Position numbers and translations under genes: made by a program. Of a stretch of DNA of 64,000 nucleotides, positions 1-10,077 are shown piece by piece; within the stretch, counting starts at the first letter, position 1; each line of letters begins with the position of its first letter. The notes under the pieces were generated by a model. The model did not search any database. It was given only the letters and a program-made list of their open reading frames with translations, and had not been told where the DNA came from. Origin of the DNA: Bemisia tabaci. Its lineage: Eukaryota > Arthropoda > Insecta > Hemiptera > Aleyrodidae. The stretch lies in assembly GCF_918797505.1 (NCBI RefSeq), contig NC_092801.1:6510001-6574000 (forward strand), in the 5' to 3' direction.

Positions 1-131
1 CACAGGGAGGAAAAGAATTCCTGATGCGAGCTCATTTCGGCCTTCCAAGCGTGGAGAATGAGGACAGTGAAGGAAAACCACCTATCCAAGTCAAGTTTGA
101 AATTCCATACTTCACGACGTCTGGCATTCAG
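1..131 (+). CDS. AP-1mu: AP-1 clathrin adaptor complex medium (mu) subunit, penultimate coding exon (5' part outside window)
   Basis: Reading from base 3, 43 codons run without a stop to a CAG|GTAATT donor at 131/132. The peptide includes FLMRAHFGLPSVENED and KPPIQVKFEIPYFTTSGIQ, which I recognise as the C-terminal mu-homology domain of the AP-1 medium chain, the subunit that binds YxxPhi sorting signals on trans-Golgi and endosomal cargo. The reading frame continues in phase 0 into the exon at 2316. The gene enters the window from the left, so the start, the longin-like N-terminal domain and most of the signal-binding domain are not seen. AP-2 mu is the main alternative, but the peptide fits AP-1 mu much better. 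Confidence 0.93.
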
Positions 132-2315
132 GTAATTAATTTTCAGTATTTTAACGGTTTTTTGTAGCAAATTGCTTTAAGTAACTTCATGGATATCAGC
201 TGTTGTGTTCAGTTCTTCAGCTTGCATTTATTTCTGCTTCTTGATAGGTAAGCCTGTTCCAGCTTACAGAAATACAATAAAAGGTGGAGACCTGTTCTGC
301 CCTGCTGAGGAAAAACACCAAATGAACCTTCAGGTGTTGCCAAATTTCCTTTCATAAAACACAAATTTCCTGGTAAACTAATGAATATTTGTCTCCCAAT
401 TTTTCAGATGATTTTGTTTGCAATACACCTAAAACTCCTGAAAATTTCAAAGAAAAATATTCACAACTTTCCTTCAAAATAAGCAGTTTATCGAAGGAAA
501 TTTGGCAACTCTCAAATGTTCATACGGCGTTCTTCCTAAGCACGGCAGTGTTGCGGATCTGCCCCCACAGCATCCCGTTAATGAACACGAGCCAAAAACT
601 GTGTTAAAATGAGCACATAATGGATCATTAAGACTACTGAATCCAGCATTTTTCAAACTGTTTTAGTTCAGTGTGATACCATTTCGATGGCGAAAAGTGT
701 ATCTTAATTGCTATGTTCGAAAATTTTCAATCATGTGTTATTCTCTTCAAAGCAAAGTTACCTTGTAATTTTGTGTAACTTTTAAAGAATGAGCGAACAA
801 AATTTACCAATAGAAACTTATAGACGGTGTAAGTCGGCAATCACATAACTCGGTGTGCGACGCCTGCAGACTTCCTGTCTTACTTTATTTTCTAAACGGA
901 AAACTGCTCAACGGCAATTTTTTAAAACTGTCGAGATTTTTCTTCTCTGTTCAAAGAAAATTCTGCAAAAACTTCAAAGAATGATGTCAATATGTTCTCC
1001 CTTAAAAAATTAATATAGAGGCGTAGATTCTCAGACACCTCAAACGAGACATGTGATTGCGGATTTGCGCCGTCGTTATGGTTAGTATTCTTTAAAAAAA
1101 GTATAAAATATGAGCAGCGACATCACAATCTCAGATACGCATCTTTTGACTTAAGCTGAACATTAGTGTATTTCGCTAAATCAGGCTTTGTTTCTGGAGA
1201 AATCAGAATTTTCATTGTGTTGTGCCCAGGGGCATTATTTGATGACCGGCGTAATGGCAATGGAAATTTGACATCATTTTTCATTTCACCTCTGTGGTTT
1301 TAACATTAACAACTTAGTTTCCTCCTTCACTACAGGAGCATTTAACATGCCATGAGAGGTAAAAAAATAAGTAAAAGAGTTCTTACTAAAAATCGTAATG
1401 TCGGGAAGCAGATAGAATCTTTAATACTGTAACTGTTTTTTGCATTGCTGGTCAATAGTGCATTAATAGCCTTCAAAAATCCAGTTTGAAGAGCATTTGT
1501 TTCTGTTTGACAAGGCCTTTCACTAACGTTTTTCTCTTTCTCGCTTAAACTTGAAGACAATAATGTAATAATCCTCAAGTGCTCAAGTAGAACAAAGGCA
1601 GCCCGACAAACCAGTCAAGAGACACAAGTCTGTAACTCTACGATCGTAGTTAAAAGTGACATCATAACTTTGGATCATGCAAAGCACCCACTTATTGGAG
1701 AGGGAAAAGCTGCTTTGTACTGATGTTAGGTCCAATTAGTTCTGAAACGCCTCTACAGTCGCTCTCTGATTGTACATGACTAGTTTTGCGCCAAAATCAC
1801 AACTCCATGAAAAAAATTGTTTTCATATCGAATTTTTTACCTCTAAAGTAAGAATATTCTGTGTAAAATAGAGTCATGACTGCACCCTGGCTATGATCAT
1901 ACGGATCACATTTAGCAAAAAAAGACCTAGCGCGATTACAATGGTTTCAAAATCGTGCAACTTCTTCTTTTCTTTTAAAAATACTCAATATATGTACAGT
2001 ATTAAGATTTACACGATTATTTTCCTTTAAAATTACGAATTTTTGGTGGTAAGCAAAAACTTTTGCTATTCTGAGGGATTTTTTAGAAAATTACATAGAA
2101 GCAACATTTTTACAACACTGTGATTGCGCTGGTTCCTTTTTTCTAAATGCGATCCATATGATCACCTACTTATATGTATAAATATTCTTCATGCCTTTGC
2201 TAAAGGTTAATCTTAGCCATGAAAGCAACTGATGCTATAACCTTTGTTGCATACATTTTTCATGAATGATAAGTAGAGCAAGCATTGCATTAATTATTCT
2301 TCTGCTTTTTTCCAG
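132..2315 (+). other. Last intron of AP-1 mu
   Basis: The intron starts GTAATT and ends in a pyrimidine-rich tract (TTCTGCTTTTTTCCAG). It is about 2.2 kb long, AT-rich, and joins the two exons in phase 0. A family A MITE lies near its 5' end (297-548). Apart from that copy I see no other gene or structured element in it. Confidence 0.88.
297..548. mobile_element. Family A MITE copy in the AP-1 mu intron
   Basis: Terminal inverted repeats are recognisable at both ends: a left end with CTGCTGAGGAAAAACACC followed by TTGCCAAATTTCC, and a right end with GGAAATTTGGCAACT followed by ACGGCG and CACGGCAG. The copy is 252 bp, the usual length for the family. Short open frames inside it on both strands are MITE sequence, not genes. 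Confidence 0.8.
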
Positions 2316-2414
2316 GTGCGGTATTTGAAAATTATTGAAAAGAGTGGTTATCAAGCATTGCCTTGGGTTAGGTACATCACTCAAAACGGTGATTACCAGT
2401 TGAGAACAAACTAA
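2316..2414 (+). CDS. AP-1mu: AP-1 clathrin adaptor complex medium (mu) subunit, terminal coding exon
   Basis: After the TTTTTTCCAG acceptor, 32 codons plus a TAA stop read VRYLKIIEKSGYQALPWVRY followed by ITQNGDYQLRTN. This is the near-invariant C-terminus of AP-1 mu; the common ending is RTQ or a close variant, here RTN. The splice from base 131 is phase 0, giving ...TSGIQ|VRYLK.... The mu chain forms the AP-1 core with gamma, beta and sigma and works in clathrin-coated vesicle formation at the trans-Golgi network. The gene converges on the minus-strand TGF-beta gene whose poly(A) site lies near 7.9 kb. Confidence 0.95.
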   Translation: MRYLKIIEKSGYQALPWVRYITQNGDYQLRTN

Positions 2415-2498
2415 ACCAGTTCATCCCTCCAATCATTCTTTTTACGTTTTCAGATGTTTATCATTCCCAGTTGTAAGTTAAATGTATTTAAGATCTTC

Positions 2499-2504
2499 AA
2501 TAAA
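2499..2504 (+). terminator. Probable poly(A) signal of AP-1 mu
   Basis: A canonical AATAAA lies 85 nt after the AP-1 mu stop codon, followed by A-rich sequence. No competing canonical signal lies closer to the stop. Confidence 0.6.
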
Positions 2505-2683
2505 AATCAAGAAAGCACGGCAAATGAAACAAAAATTATTTTGCTCTATCGTAACTATCTCTAAAATTTACTCTTCACATGAGCCTCAGATTGAGACTTG
2601 TTTCTTGCGGCTTGAGGTTTCAAGTACAAAATATGTATGAAACGAGCTTGGAATTTACTTTGTTCAGTCTATTCCGATCACTC

Positions 2684-2928
2684 AACCCTCTATGGCATGA
2701 ATTATTTTGGATCTGAGATTCTGGGGGACACTTATTTATTTTGTAGCTTGCATAAAAAACAGAGTACCAATTTTTTCTTTCAAAATTGTAAACTTTTGGG
2801 AATTAGTTATAAAAAAAAGGAAAAAACTAATGAAAACTTGCAAAATTATGCCACAAAAGAAAGATTTAATTTTTAAAAAACCCAAAAATACGCTGTTACG
2901 AATTTGTAACACTTTGCCATAGAGGGTT
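2684..2928. mobile_element. Short TIR element (~245 bp), possibly piggyBac-type MITE
   Basis: AACCCTCTATGGCA at the left is the reverse complement of TGCCATAGAGGGTT at the right. The right end is followed by TTAA overlap (GGGTTAAAA) and the left is preceded by TCAA, so a degenerate TTAA target duplication with CCC-starting termini is possible. Overlapping open frames inside are AT-rich and not gene-like. Confidence 0.55.
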
Positions 2929-3121
2929 AAAATGTGGCTGATTACTTTTCTTTTCCAAGTTTTGCTATTCTTTCGCACGAAATGAAAATTTTATGAGTCA
3001 TTAGCTAAAGAACCTTTTTTTATTTTTATTTTTTTTTACCAATTTTCAAGTAGCGTATTGGTTAATTCCACGCTTATTACCCCAGCCTCAGATGACTATT
3101 GTCTGAGCCCATCAAACTTAG

Positions 3122-3198
3122 GTCACCCTGCCGGGAATCGATCCCGGGACTCCTTAGTCATAGAGCCAGCGCTAGAACCACTACACCATAGGAGGTCA
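3122..3198 (-). mobile_element. tRNA-derived SINE remnant
   Basis: On the minus strand a good RNA polymerase III A box (TGGTGTAGTGG) is followed about 35 nt later by a B box-like GGGATCGATTCCC with a perfect T-arm stem. The anticodon arm is poorly paired and the acceptor stem does not close, so this is a SINE head or tRNA pseudogene rather than a working tRNA. Confidence 0.55.
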
Positions 3199-4619
3199 TC
3201 AACTGAAAATACTCACACCTAAAAGTAATTGAACCGTACATGTTTTTACCATTTTATGGTGTGAATCCTAAATGACTGGGTAAATTTAATCAAACTATAG
3301 CTGTTCGTATTGAAAGTTTTCAATATTTTAATTTTCCGGGTTCACAAAGCTAAAGGTCAGCTTTGTGAGGTTTGCTACTTTAGTTTTCCCGGTTTAGTTC
3401 CGCCTTTTTTACAGTTATTACCTTACTAATGCTGAGAAGCAAATATTGTAAAAAAATTGCCAAAATTGTGACCATGACTTAAACAATGTGACGACAACAA
3501 AAATTGTCGCCAAAATTCAATACCAACGATTTTTTTAGTCATTAATGGAGACTCTTTCTTGACTTTTCATTTGTGAACTAAAAAAAATAAAAATGAAGAG
3601 AAGAAAAATGAAATGATTGGTGTTGAGTGATTCAAGAATACGTTCACCATTAAATACAATTTTCAAAATGCATAGTATCCCAGCATTTCCTTTTGCAGAT
3701 TTTATTGCTTGGGTGATAATGAAGTTTAGGATGTAAATAGGTATCATGCTGTTGGTAATGTATCTCAATTTAGAAGAAAAAAAAATGACAACAATTGAAT
3801 ACTTTATTTTTGATTTTCTAAGTGTTAACTCGCTTTTGATTTAAAATAAATTACTTTCAAAAATCAATTTAAGTTCAGCTTTGCTAGGTATAATTCAGTG
3901 ATTCTAAACCAAAGGAGGTCTAACATGCCTAAGGGTTAGTTGTCCACCTACTATGAATTGGTGGCTATGCAGTTTTACAGTACGTTATTGGACGAAGTCG
4001 AAGGAACTACAACTGAATCTAATTATACTTCTGCAGCTATCTAAACTTCCCCTGAACTTTAAAAATTCGGTCAATATTTGGCACAATTTTCCAAATACAC
4101 AAAGAGGATGTTCTAATTTTAAAAAAGCTAAAACAAATTTGGAATTCCCACAATATGGGTTTTTAAGTAACATTATTGTGAAAATTTGAAATTTCTAATT
4201 CTAATAATTAAAAAAAGAAGTTGTAAGGAAAACATAGCATTGTGACGCCAGCATCACAATATACTCTATGCAATTCATTATGTGTATCTTTAAAAAATGA
4301 ATAAATAAATAAAAAATTATATATAACTGCCACAAAATTTCAGAAGATTCGAATCAGCACTCAAATCACTGAAATCAATAAATTACCAAATCTTTCTCCT
4401 AAAACTGAACTTACACAATCTGTAAAAATAAACTTAATTTTCTAAATACCTCACTAACAAATCAAACATAACATTTTAAATTCTACTTAAATACTTATGT
4501 CCTAGTCAATAATCACTTATTAATCAGTCTTAATAACCCCTTCCTCCATGACAGGCGTTAGCCCACATCATCGCACATGACTCAATTTACTTTGGATACT
4601 AAGTCAGTTACAAGGCATC
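3199..4619. other. No gene seen; AT-rich intergenic DNA
   Basis: Only short AT-rich open frames are present. There are runs of A/T and no recognisable exon, terminal repeat or RNA gene. Confidence 0.5.
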
Positions 4620-4757
4620 AGCCTGTGTCACACTATCAAAGCTAGCCATCAAAATATCACGGTCAGGTGTTGCGATTGGCTTATTCGATGACTTTGACCA
4701 AGCACAGCACTCGACCTTGACATCTTGATGGAGTATTTTGACAGTGTGACACAGGCT
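4620..4757. mobile_element. Small TIR element M (138 bp)
   Basis: AGCCTGTGTCACACT at the left matches AGTGTGACACAGGCT at the right as a 15-bp perfect inverted repeat. No coding capacity. Only one copy was seen in this window. Confidence 0.65.
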
Positions 4758-4830
4758 ATTCAACAAGGACACCGATTAGAAAAATGAGAGTAGTTTAATT
4801 TCTGCAAAAGTCTCGGATTTTTTATTCATA

Positions 4831-5064
4831 CAGGGTGATCCAAAAGTCCCTTCCACCCCCTCTAACTTTTTACCTAATTGAGATAAAGATTTGAAACTTG
4901 GGGATATTCCTGGGTCAAAGGGACCTACTTTTTGGCCCCCCTAAAATTTTCAGGGGGGCGAAAAAGTAGCTCCTTTTGACCTAGGAATATCCCCCAAGTT
5001 TCAAATCTTTACCTCAATTAGGTAAAAAGTTAGAGGGGGTGGAAGGGACTTTTGGATCACCCTG
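4831..5064. mobile_element. Family L palindromic MITE, TA-flanked (Tc1/mariner-like)
   Basis: The 234-bp element starts CAGGGTGATCCAAAAGTCCC and ends with its reverse complement. The arms are nearly identical for about 100 bp each, including a matched pair of CCCCCC/GGGGGG blocks in the centre. It is flanked by TA on both sides (4829-4830, 5065-5066), as expected for Tc1/mariner insertion. A short end fragment recurs at about 60535. Confidence 0.8.
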
Positions 5065-5413
5065 TAGAGTAATCTCATGTAAAGCTTCACAAGACTTCTT
5101 ATTGTCCCACTGGTTTTGTCTAAAATCAACCTTCAGACTTAAAAAAAAACTTAGGTCAAGTGCCAGCACTTGATGCTGTCATCAACATACTAAAGTTAAG
5201 GACATAATAGAAAAGCATGGTGTCGGTATGTTAGCATCAGTTCACTTCTATGTTCAGTCAAATTCTCCATGCTGAAATAGCCCTAGTTGCCTTTCCGTGA
5301 TGAAACTTCAAGTATTGCGAAGGTACTTTTTAGTCCACAGTCTTAGCAATCCTACCAGTATGATCAACCCTGTCTCTGCTTGGAGAATTTGCCTGGTTGG
5401 TTGGATACGAAGG

Positions 5414-5560
5414 CGGATACTAACAAACTTATCTGATGTTCCCTTTTTACGGCTTTTACTGTAAGAGCTTTTTTTAGCTCAGAAGTTGATATTAGACAAA
5501 ACCAATGGCACTGTTGTAGTTCCTGTAAAATTTTACACTGGGGTTTAATGAAAAATTCCT
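5414..5560. repeat. Diverged fragment of family B
   Basis: The GTAAGAGCTTTTTTTAGCTC and AAACCAATGGCAC stretch aligns with the inner right part of family B copies (GAGAGCTTTTTTTGAGCTTG, AAACCAGTGGCACC). The ends are missing. An open frame on the minus strand at 5364-5708 runs through it and is judged accidental. Confidence 0.5.
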
Positions 5561-5997
5561 GACTCTTGCAAGAATTCTGTTGAAAGCTAAAATTTTCGTT
5601 TTTGATACTTAGTGGATACATACTTGCTAAGCTGCTCAGTTTAAAAACTGAATTCTGAAGGCTTGCATTCTGTCCCTTCAAGGATTGGTCTGCCAGCTGT
5701 GGCATCAATGCGTTAAATTCTACTGATTCAGTAGGACGATTTGCGAATTTTAAAGTCGTGTAAACAGGTTGAGAGGGTAGAAAGATATATTCAGTGAGTC
5801 TTACAATGAAAACATTTTAACTGGCAACAGTAAAAGTTCCACTTTACAACGTGTACAATGTACATGAGTCGAGAAAAGGTTAGTTTCCTTCAGTTGTCAA
5901 AAGCAAAGGGTTCGCCTGTCAAATACCTCAACTCGGGCATTTGAGCTCTTGAATGGATACTTTGAAAGTCATTGAAAAGTCTTTTAAATGCATAATT

Positions 5998-6250
5998 GGA
6001 CCGCGTTTAACAGAAAGGAATCAAGCCACATCAGCTATCGCCAAATTTTACTGGGCAATTTAATTTTTTACCAGAGAACGTTTCTATGGATTCCTTTGAA
6101 AATTTTGAGGAATTTGCTTCGTACTATGGAGAAAATTCACTGAAATTTGCACGAAAATCCGCACAACCGTTTCCATGCAAGATATTGAATTGCCAAATTA
6201 AATTTGGCAATAGCTGATGTGGCTTGGTTTCTTTCTGTTTAATACGGTCC
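5998..6250. mobile_element. Family K TIR element with AATT target duplication
   Basis: It starts GGACCGCGTTTAACAGAAAG and ends CTTTCTGTTTAATACGGTCC. The inverted arms also carry AAGCCACATCAGCTAT and its complement. AATT flanks both sides (5994-5997 and 6251-6254). A second copy at 21442-21694 has the same AATT flanks. Confidence 0.8.
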
Positions 6251-6429
6251 AATTTGAAATAATGAGGGGCTGTTCAAATATTACGGGAGGCATTTTGGTC
6301 AACTTCTTGATCCCTCCTTTGAATTACGTAAGACTGGCTTTAAACCAATTTTTCAGAAAATAACAGAGAAAAGCCGAGTGAGGGGCTTCTGTAAGATTGG
6401 ACTAAGCCCCCATCCCCCCTCCCCAAATG

Positions 6430-6562
6430 GACTACATTTTGCAATTAGAAACTACAATTTCAGGCTCAGTTTAGAATTAACGTATGTACCATTAGCTTCC
6501 CTATGTAAGTAAGTGTTTTTTACAGATGAGCCAGAAATTGTAGTTCCTAATTGCAAAATGAA
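6430..6562. repeat. Inverted-repeat element Y
   Basis: The left arm TTTTGCAATTAGAAACTACA, followed by ATTTCAGGCTCA, pairs with the right arm TGAGCCAGAAATTGTAGTTC followed by CTAATTGCAAAA. A related, larger copy lies at 60911-61145. No coding capacity. Confidence 0.6.
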
Positions 6563-7909
6563 GCCCAAATGGTTTATGTAATACTTGAACAGTCCCTGAG
6601 GTTGGCCACATCGATCAAAATTCTGGAACATGATTCGTAACCTATGAATGGTGGTCAAGGCAACCTAGAACTAATGCCCTTTGACATTTGCACTTGGTCA
6701 TTTGACATTGTCGCACAATATTAGTCACAAGTTTAATACCTAATCAATGAAAAATCCACAAAAATTCATAAACAAACAATAGCAACAAAATAAATAAAAA
6801 AAAAAAATTACATGTACAAGTACAAGTAATTTCTGATCAAGACATAAATATTATTTTTTTTAAAAAAAAAAGAAAATAAGTGACATTTAGTGATAAAAAG
6901 TATGTTAAAAGAGAAATGACTTATGCTGTGCGTAAAAAGTATAATGAGTCTTCTTTCATTTTATAGAAAATAAAAAAAATTATATCTTACAATCATGTGC
7001 AGTATATTTAGAATTTTCCACTTCCTTCTTTTTCAATCGTTATCTTCCACAGAAATCGTGATTTTTATGCTGAGAAACTCAAAATTTAGGTATTAGTGCC
7101 CAAATTTCTGTCATACTGGGGAAAAATGCAATATGAGCATTTAAATGTTCCCAAAGTTTTTCCTGTGCATGACAGTGTTGCATTGCTGAGTTTCTTACAA
7201 ATATTTTAGCTTAAGGAACATCCTAAAATATCAAAGCAGGTCGGAAATGAGACGATTTAAAGTTCCCATTTCAAAAATGGTTGTTTTGAGAAGAAGTGCT
7301 TTAAAAAATTGTAGCTTAACAAAATCTTATATTTTCTGGTTTTTTCGTCTGAAATTCGAACAGCAACTTTTCGACTTGGATTGCAGGGGCATTGGCAGAG
7401 GAATCAATTAAAGTTTCAAGTTAAACTGTCTCAGGGGCTTTTTTGATCAATTGAAGGCAATTTAATGAGATGCTTTGAAGCTTTCTCCTTCGTCCAGCTT
7501 TTGCCATCTTCCCCAAGATTTGTCTGAAACAACACCCCTACCTTCTTGACGAAAATCACACAACCTAAAAATTTGTCTCAAGGGACCATGATTCCTCTTC
7601 CTATCGACAAGCACAATTTCAAAATGTTCAATCACCGAATGTTTAAATAATAGTCATATTAAATGAAGAAGAGCATTACCACTGAGAGTGATCATTGAAT
7701 GCTATGATATACCCTGGAGTGATTTTTGGTCGAACATAATGTAACCGACCTGTATTATCTAAAAAAAAATGTATCGGTATGTAGTTCTTGAAGTGCGAAA
7801 CCACATATCTCCACTCACAACGTTGCGGACTTCCTGACATACCTACTATACTTTTTTCTCTGGATAACTAGTAAACTTAAAATATTGAAATCATTCTTGG
7901 TTTGTCTTC
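6563..7909. other. No gene seen; AT-rich intergenic DNA
   Basis: Low-complexity A/T stretches (for example around 6790-6880) and no recognisable exon or repeat ends. It lies between the 3' ends of the converging AP-1 mu and TGF-beta genes. Confidence 0.45.
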
Positions 7910-7915
7910 TTTATT
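7910..7915 (-). terminator. Probable poly(A) signal of the TGF-beta ligand gene
   Basis: TTTATT on the plus strand is AATAAA on the minus strand, 273 nt past the stop codon at 8189-8191. It is the first canonical signal met in that direction; the true cleavage site is not shown by the sequence. Confidence 0.45.
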
Positions 7916-8188
7916 AGCAAAATATTCGGTAGAAATTTTAAGTTAGAGTTGACTTATTTCTCTTCGAAAAAATAAAATAGGAGCATAAATTTTGAAACGC
8001 CGCAATGGAGTTGCCTAGTTTCGCACTTTGGCCATCGACATTCAAATTGTTCAAAGCAAATCCTTGCAAGAGCTTCAATCCACAGCGTCTGGTACGTATC
8101 AAGTCTCAATATCCATAAGAAAATCACAAAGGAAAAAATAACAACTAAAGGAAAAAAATACTGTTGCAGTTTTTTCAGTCTCTTGATC

Positions 8189-8350
8189 TCACATACAGCC
8201 GCAAGATTCAACGATCATGTTCGGGATGATCTTCTCAGTCCAACTGTTATCCTTGTCCATGTACAGCAATGTCATTGACGACAGTTTGGTTGCGGTGCAG
8301 CAAGGCACTAGTCCCAAATTCTGCGTGCGGGGCGTTGTATGGAGTAATCT
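8189..8350 (-). CDS. Activin/inhibin-beta-like TGF-beta ligand, terminal exon (C-terminal half of cystine-knot domain)
   Basis: The minus strand has a strong acceptor (TGTGTGTGTTGCAG) at 8351, then 53 codons and TGA. The peptide begins RLLHTTPRTQNLGLVPCCTA, continues TKLSSMTLLYMDKDNSWTEK and ends IIPNMIVESCGCM. The paired cysteines in PCCTATKLS, the LLYMD strand and the PNMIVESCGC ending are hallmarks of the TGF-beta superfamily cystine knot. It begins in phase 0, matching the phase-0 donor of the exon at 16661-16864, 8.3 kb away. One Met follows the last Cys-Gly-Cys, where most members have Ser, Arg or nothing. The ligand is secreted and acts as a disulphide-linked dimer on type I/II serine-threonine kinase receptors. 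Confidence 0.93.
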   Translation of the reverse strand, partial: RLLHTTPRTQNLGLVPCCTATKLSSMTLLYMDKDNSWTEKIIPNMIVESCGCM

Positions 8351-8453
8351 CTGCAACACACACACAAAAAAAAGGGTTGATTATACAGTAGAGTCTCAAA
8401 TATCCACTATCCGGATTAGTTCGTAAAAAACCCAAGTCCCAGGAGATGATTTC

Positions 8454-8695
8454 ATCCGTGCTAAGCAAGAACGCCGTAAATCCATCAAGATTTTCACGCG
8501 TTTTTTAGAACTTAACACTTTATAAAATAAAAACTATTTTACCCATGCACCTTTCAGGTTAAATCCTTGATAGTATTTGCGAAAGAATTCTGTAAAAATA
8601 TTTTCCCCAGGTAAATGCACAAGTTTTTCTGCTATGATACATTGCTTCCAAAAAAATTAAAATGTCGTTCACGGCGTTTTTGTGTTGCATGGCAG
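8454..8695. mobile_element. Family C MITE
   Basis: Left end CCGTGCTAAGCAAGAACGCC, followed by GTAAATCCATC; right end ACGGCGTTTTTGTGTTGCAT, followed by GGCAG. Other copies lie at 14479-14732 and 55619-55864. The outer ~10 bp resemble family A, but the inner sequence is unrelated. Confidence 0.75.
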
Positions 8696-8794
8696 ATTAA
8701 GTAATAAACTAACCGTCAGTCATTGCCAAACGTCAAAGGCTCAAAGGAAAAAGGTATGTGGAAGTGCAAGAGGAAGACTCGGTAGCCCCGGCAA

Positions 8795-9049
8795 TTACGG
8801 CGAATTAAAGGAATAAAACGTCGTATGAACATTCGAGGGTCGCCTTTCTTGCGGTAAAATTTTCATTTTGGAATGAAATTATGCATATTTTTCCTTGAAA
8901 TTTTCAAATATTTTAGATTTAAGGAGGAAAAATATTGTTTGAAAAAGTGGACGAAAAATATTCACAACCTCCCCAGAGAATTCATATGTTTTCAAAGGAA
9001 ATTTGGCAACGCCTGAAAGCGCATACGTCGTTTTTCCTTTGCACGGCAG
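8795..9049. mobile_element. Family A MITE, diverged left end
   Basis: The left end (GGAATAAAACGTCGTATGAA) and right end (CATACGTCGTTTTTCCTTTG, then CACGGCAG) match the family A termini, and GGAAATTTGGCAACG is present. The open frame starting at 9003 lies partly within this right end. Confidence 0.65.
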
Positions 9050-9520
9050 TACTGTTTACGCACTAAATCGATGTCCTCTCTGCAGCCCTTGTTTGAGACC
9101 GTCGTGCTCGACAGATAGTTTAGCTGCGAATCTAATAATAGAGGACTTTTCAGTCATAGGGCAAGTAACTATACAACTAAATGCGGCCATTACGATCCAA
9201 AATTATATCTTTTTGCAACGTTGCTTTGCAGAATGGTGCCTCAGCGATATGTTGCTTTGCTACAATGCTAGTTCTATATTACCAAGGGAATGATGCTTCG
9301 CGATTCCTGGAAGGAAATACATCAGGTTTGGTTTTTGTCCGTACCTAAAAATATTGATTGACAAAAAGTAACCCTATCCAAAAGAAAAATTGGTCATCTA
9401 TATTATTTTTACCGGCTGCGCGGAGTAATTTAACTACCTATTATTTTATATCACTGTTGGCGCTCGGTCCGCCAAGGTCCGTCAATTTAAATTTTCGCGG
9501 GCGAATTTGCAGTGAGCCAG

Positions 9521-9562
9521 TGCGCATGCGCCCGTTTGGCCCTGGCCTGGGCGATGACGTCA
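9521..9562 (+). promoter_or_regulatory. Probable Sac1 promoter: NRF-1-like palindrome and CRE
   Basis: A GC-rich patch contains TGCGCATGCGC (9521-9531), the NRF-1 consensus palindrome, and TGACGTCA (9555-9562), a perfect cAMP-response element. They lie 100-140 bp upstream of the proposed Sac1 start codon and within a locally CpG-rich stretch, typical of a TATA-less housekeeping promoter. The motif matches are seen directly; promoter function is inferred. Confidence 0.5.
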
Positions 9563-9662
9563 GCTTTGCAGCAACAACATAACCTCGTTCAATCGTTCAT
9601 GTTATCAAAACTTCGGAAGTGTAATGTCTTTTACATTTATATCGGAGCGAATGTGATTTTCA

Positions 9663-9680
9663 ATGAATGAACCCTACAAA
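9663..9680 (+). CDS. Sac1: Phosphatidylinositol-phosphate phosphatase Sac1, proposed first coding exon
   Basis: ATG AAT GAA CCC TAC AAA (MNEPYK) ends at a consensus donor, AAA|GTAAGTGAG. Joined to the acceptor TTCTGTTAATCATCTTAAG|CC at 10077/10078 it keeps the frame of the large exon, giving MNEPYKPLEEHTFAKMLGKF. An in-frame stop lies shortly before the ATG. The start context is weak (T at -3). The alternative is that translation starts at the ATG at 10105 and this exon is 5' untranslated. Confidence 0.5.
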
Positions 9681-9813
9681 GTAAGTGAGTTTTTCCATCA
9701 ACCGTGCGATTAGACCTCTGAGAAATATCAGTTATCTTCGTGACTTCCCTCCCCTTTCACGTAACGATCGAACAGGTCCGGTGGGTGATAATGTTTTTCA
9801 CTTGCCGTCTATC

Positions 9814-9861
9814 AGGAACTAATTTATTATCATGAACAGGAACTAATTTATTATCATGAAC
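9814..9861 (+). repeat. Perfect 24-bp tandem duplication in the Sac1 5' intron
   Basis: The unit AGGAACTAATTTATTATCAT, ending GAAC, occurs twice back to back with no mismatch. It lies between the proposed first exon and the main exon of Sac1. Confidence 0.85.
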
Positions 9862-10077
9862 CGATTTCTTCTCTCTCCATCACTCGCGACTACAGTTTTT
9901 AGTGGCACGCGTTCAAACTTTGTATTCCAACAGATTGTGCAGTGAAATCCTGACTCCAGCTCTCCCAGCTACAATTGCTAGTGCTCGCATGACCAGTAGT
10001 CCTTGAACATTTCGTCCAACCTCCACTCGGTTCATTTGATTCTTATATCAATCCTTTCTTCTGTTAATCATCTTAAG

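Noticed and set aside
3122..3198. Functional tRNA gene
   Set aside because: Only the A and B boxes and T arm are convincing; acceptor and anticodon stems do not pair.
5364..5708. Minus-strand frame extendable upstream to about 5810
   Set aside because: Its second half is a diverged B repeat, and no convincing splice sites or family signature support the first half.
7954..8188. Hydrophobic minus-strand frame overlapping the TGF-beta 3' end
   Set aside because: It is 3' UTR of the ligand gene read in another frame.
10003..10077. N-terminal extension of the Sac1 open frame
   Set aside because: It starts with TTG rather than ATG, has no similarity to Sac1 N-termini and overlaps a splice-acceptor tract.
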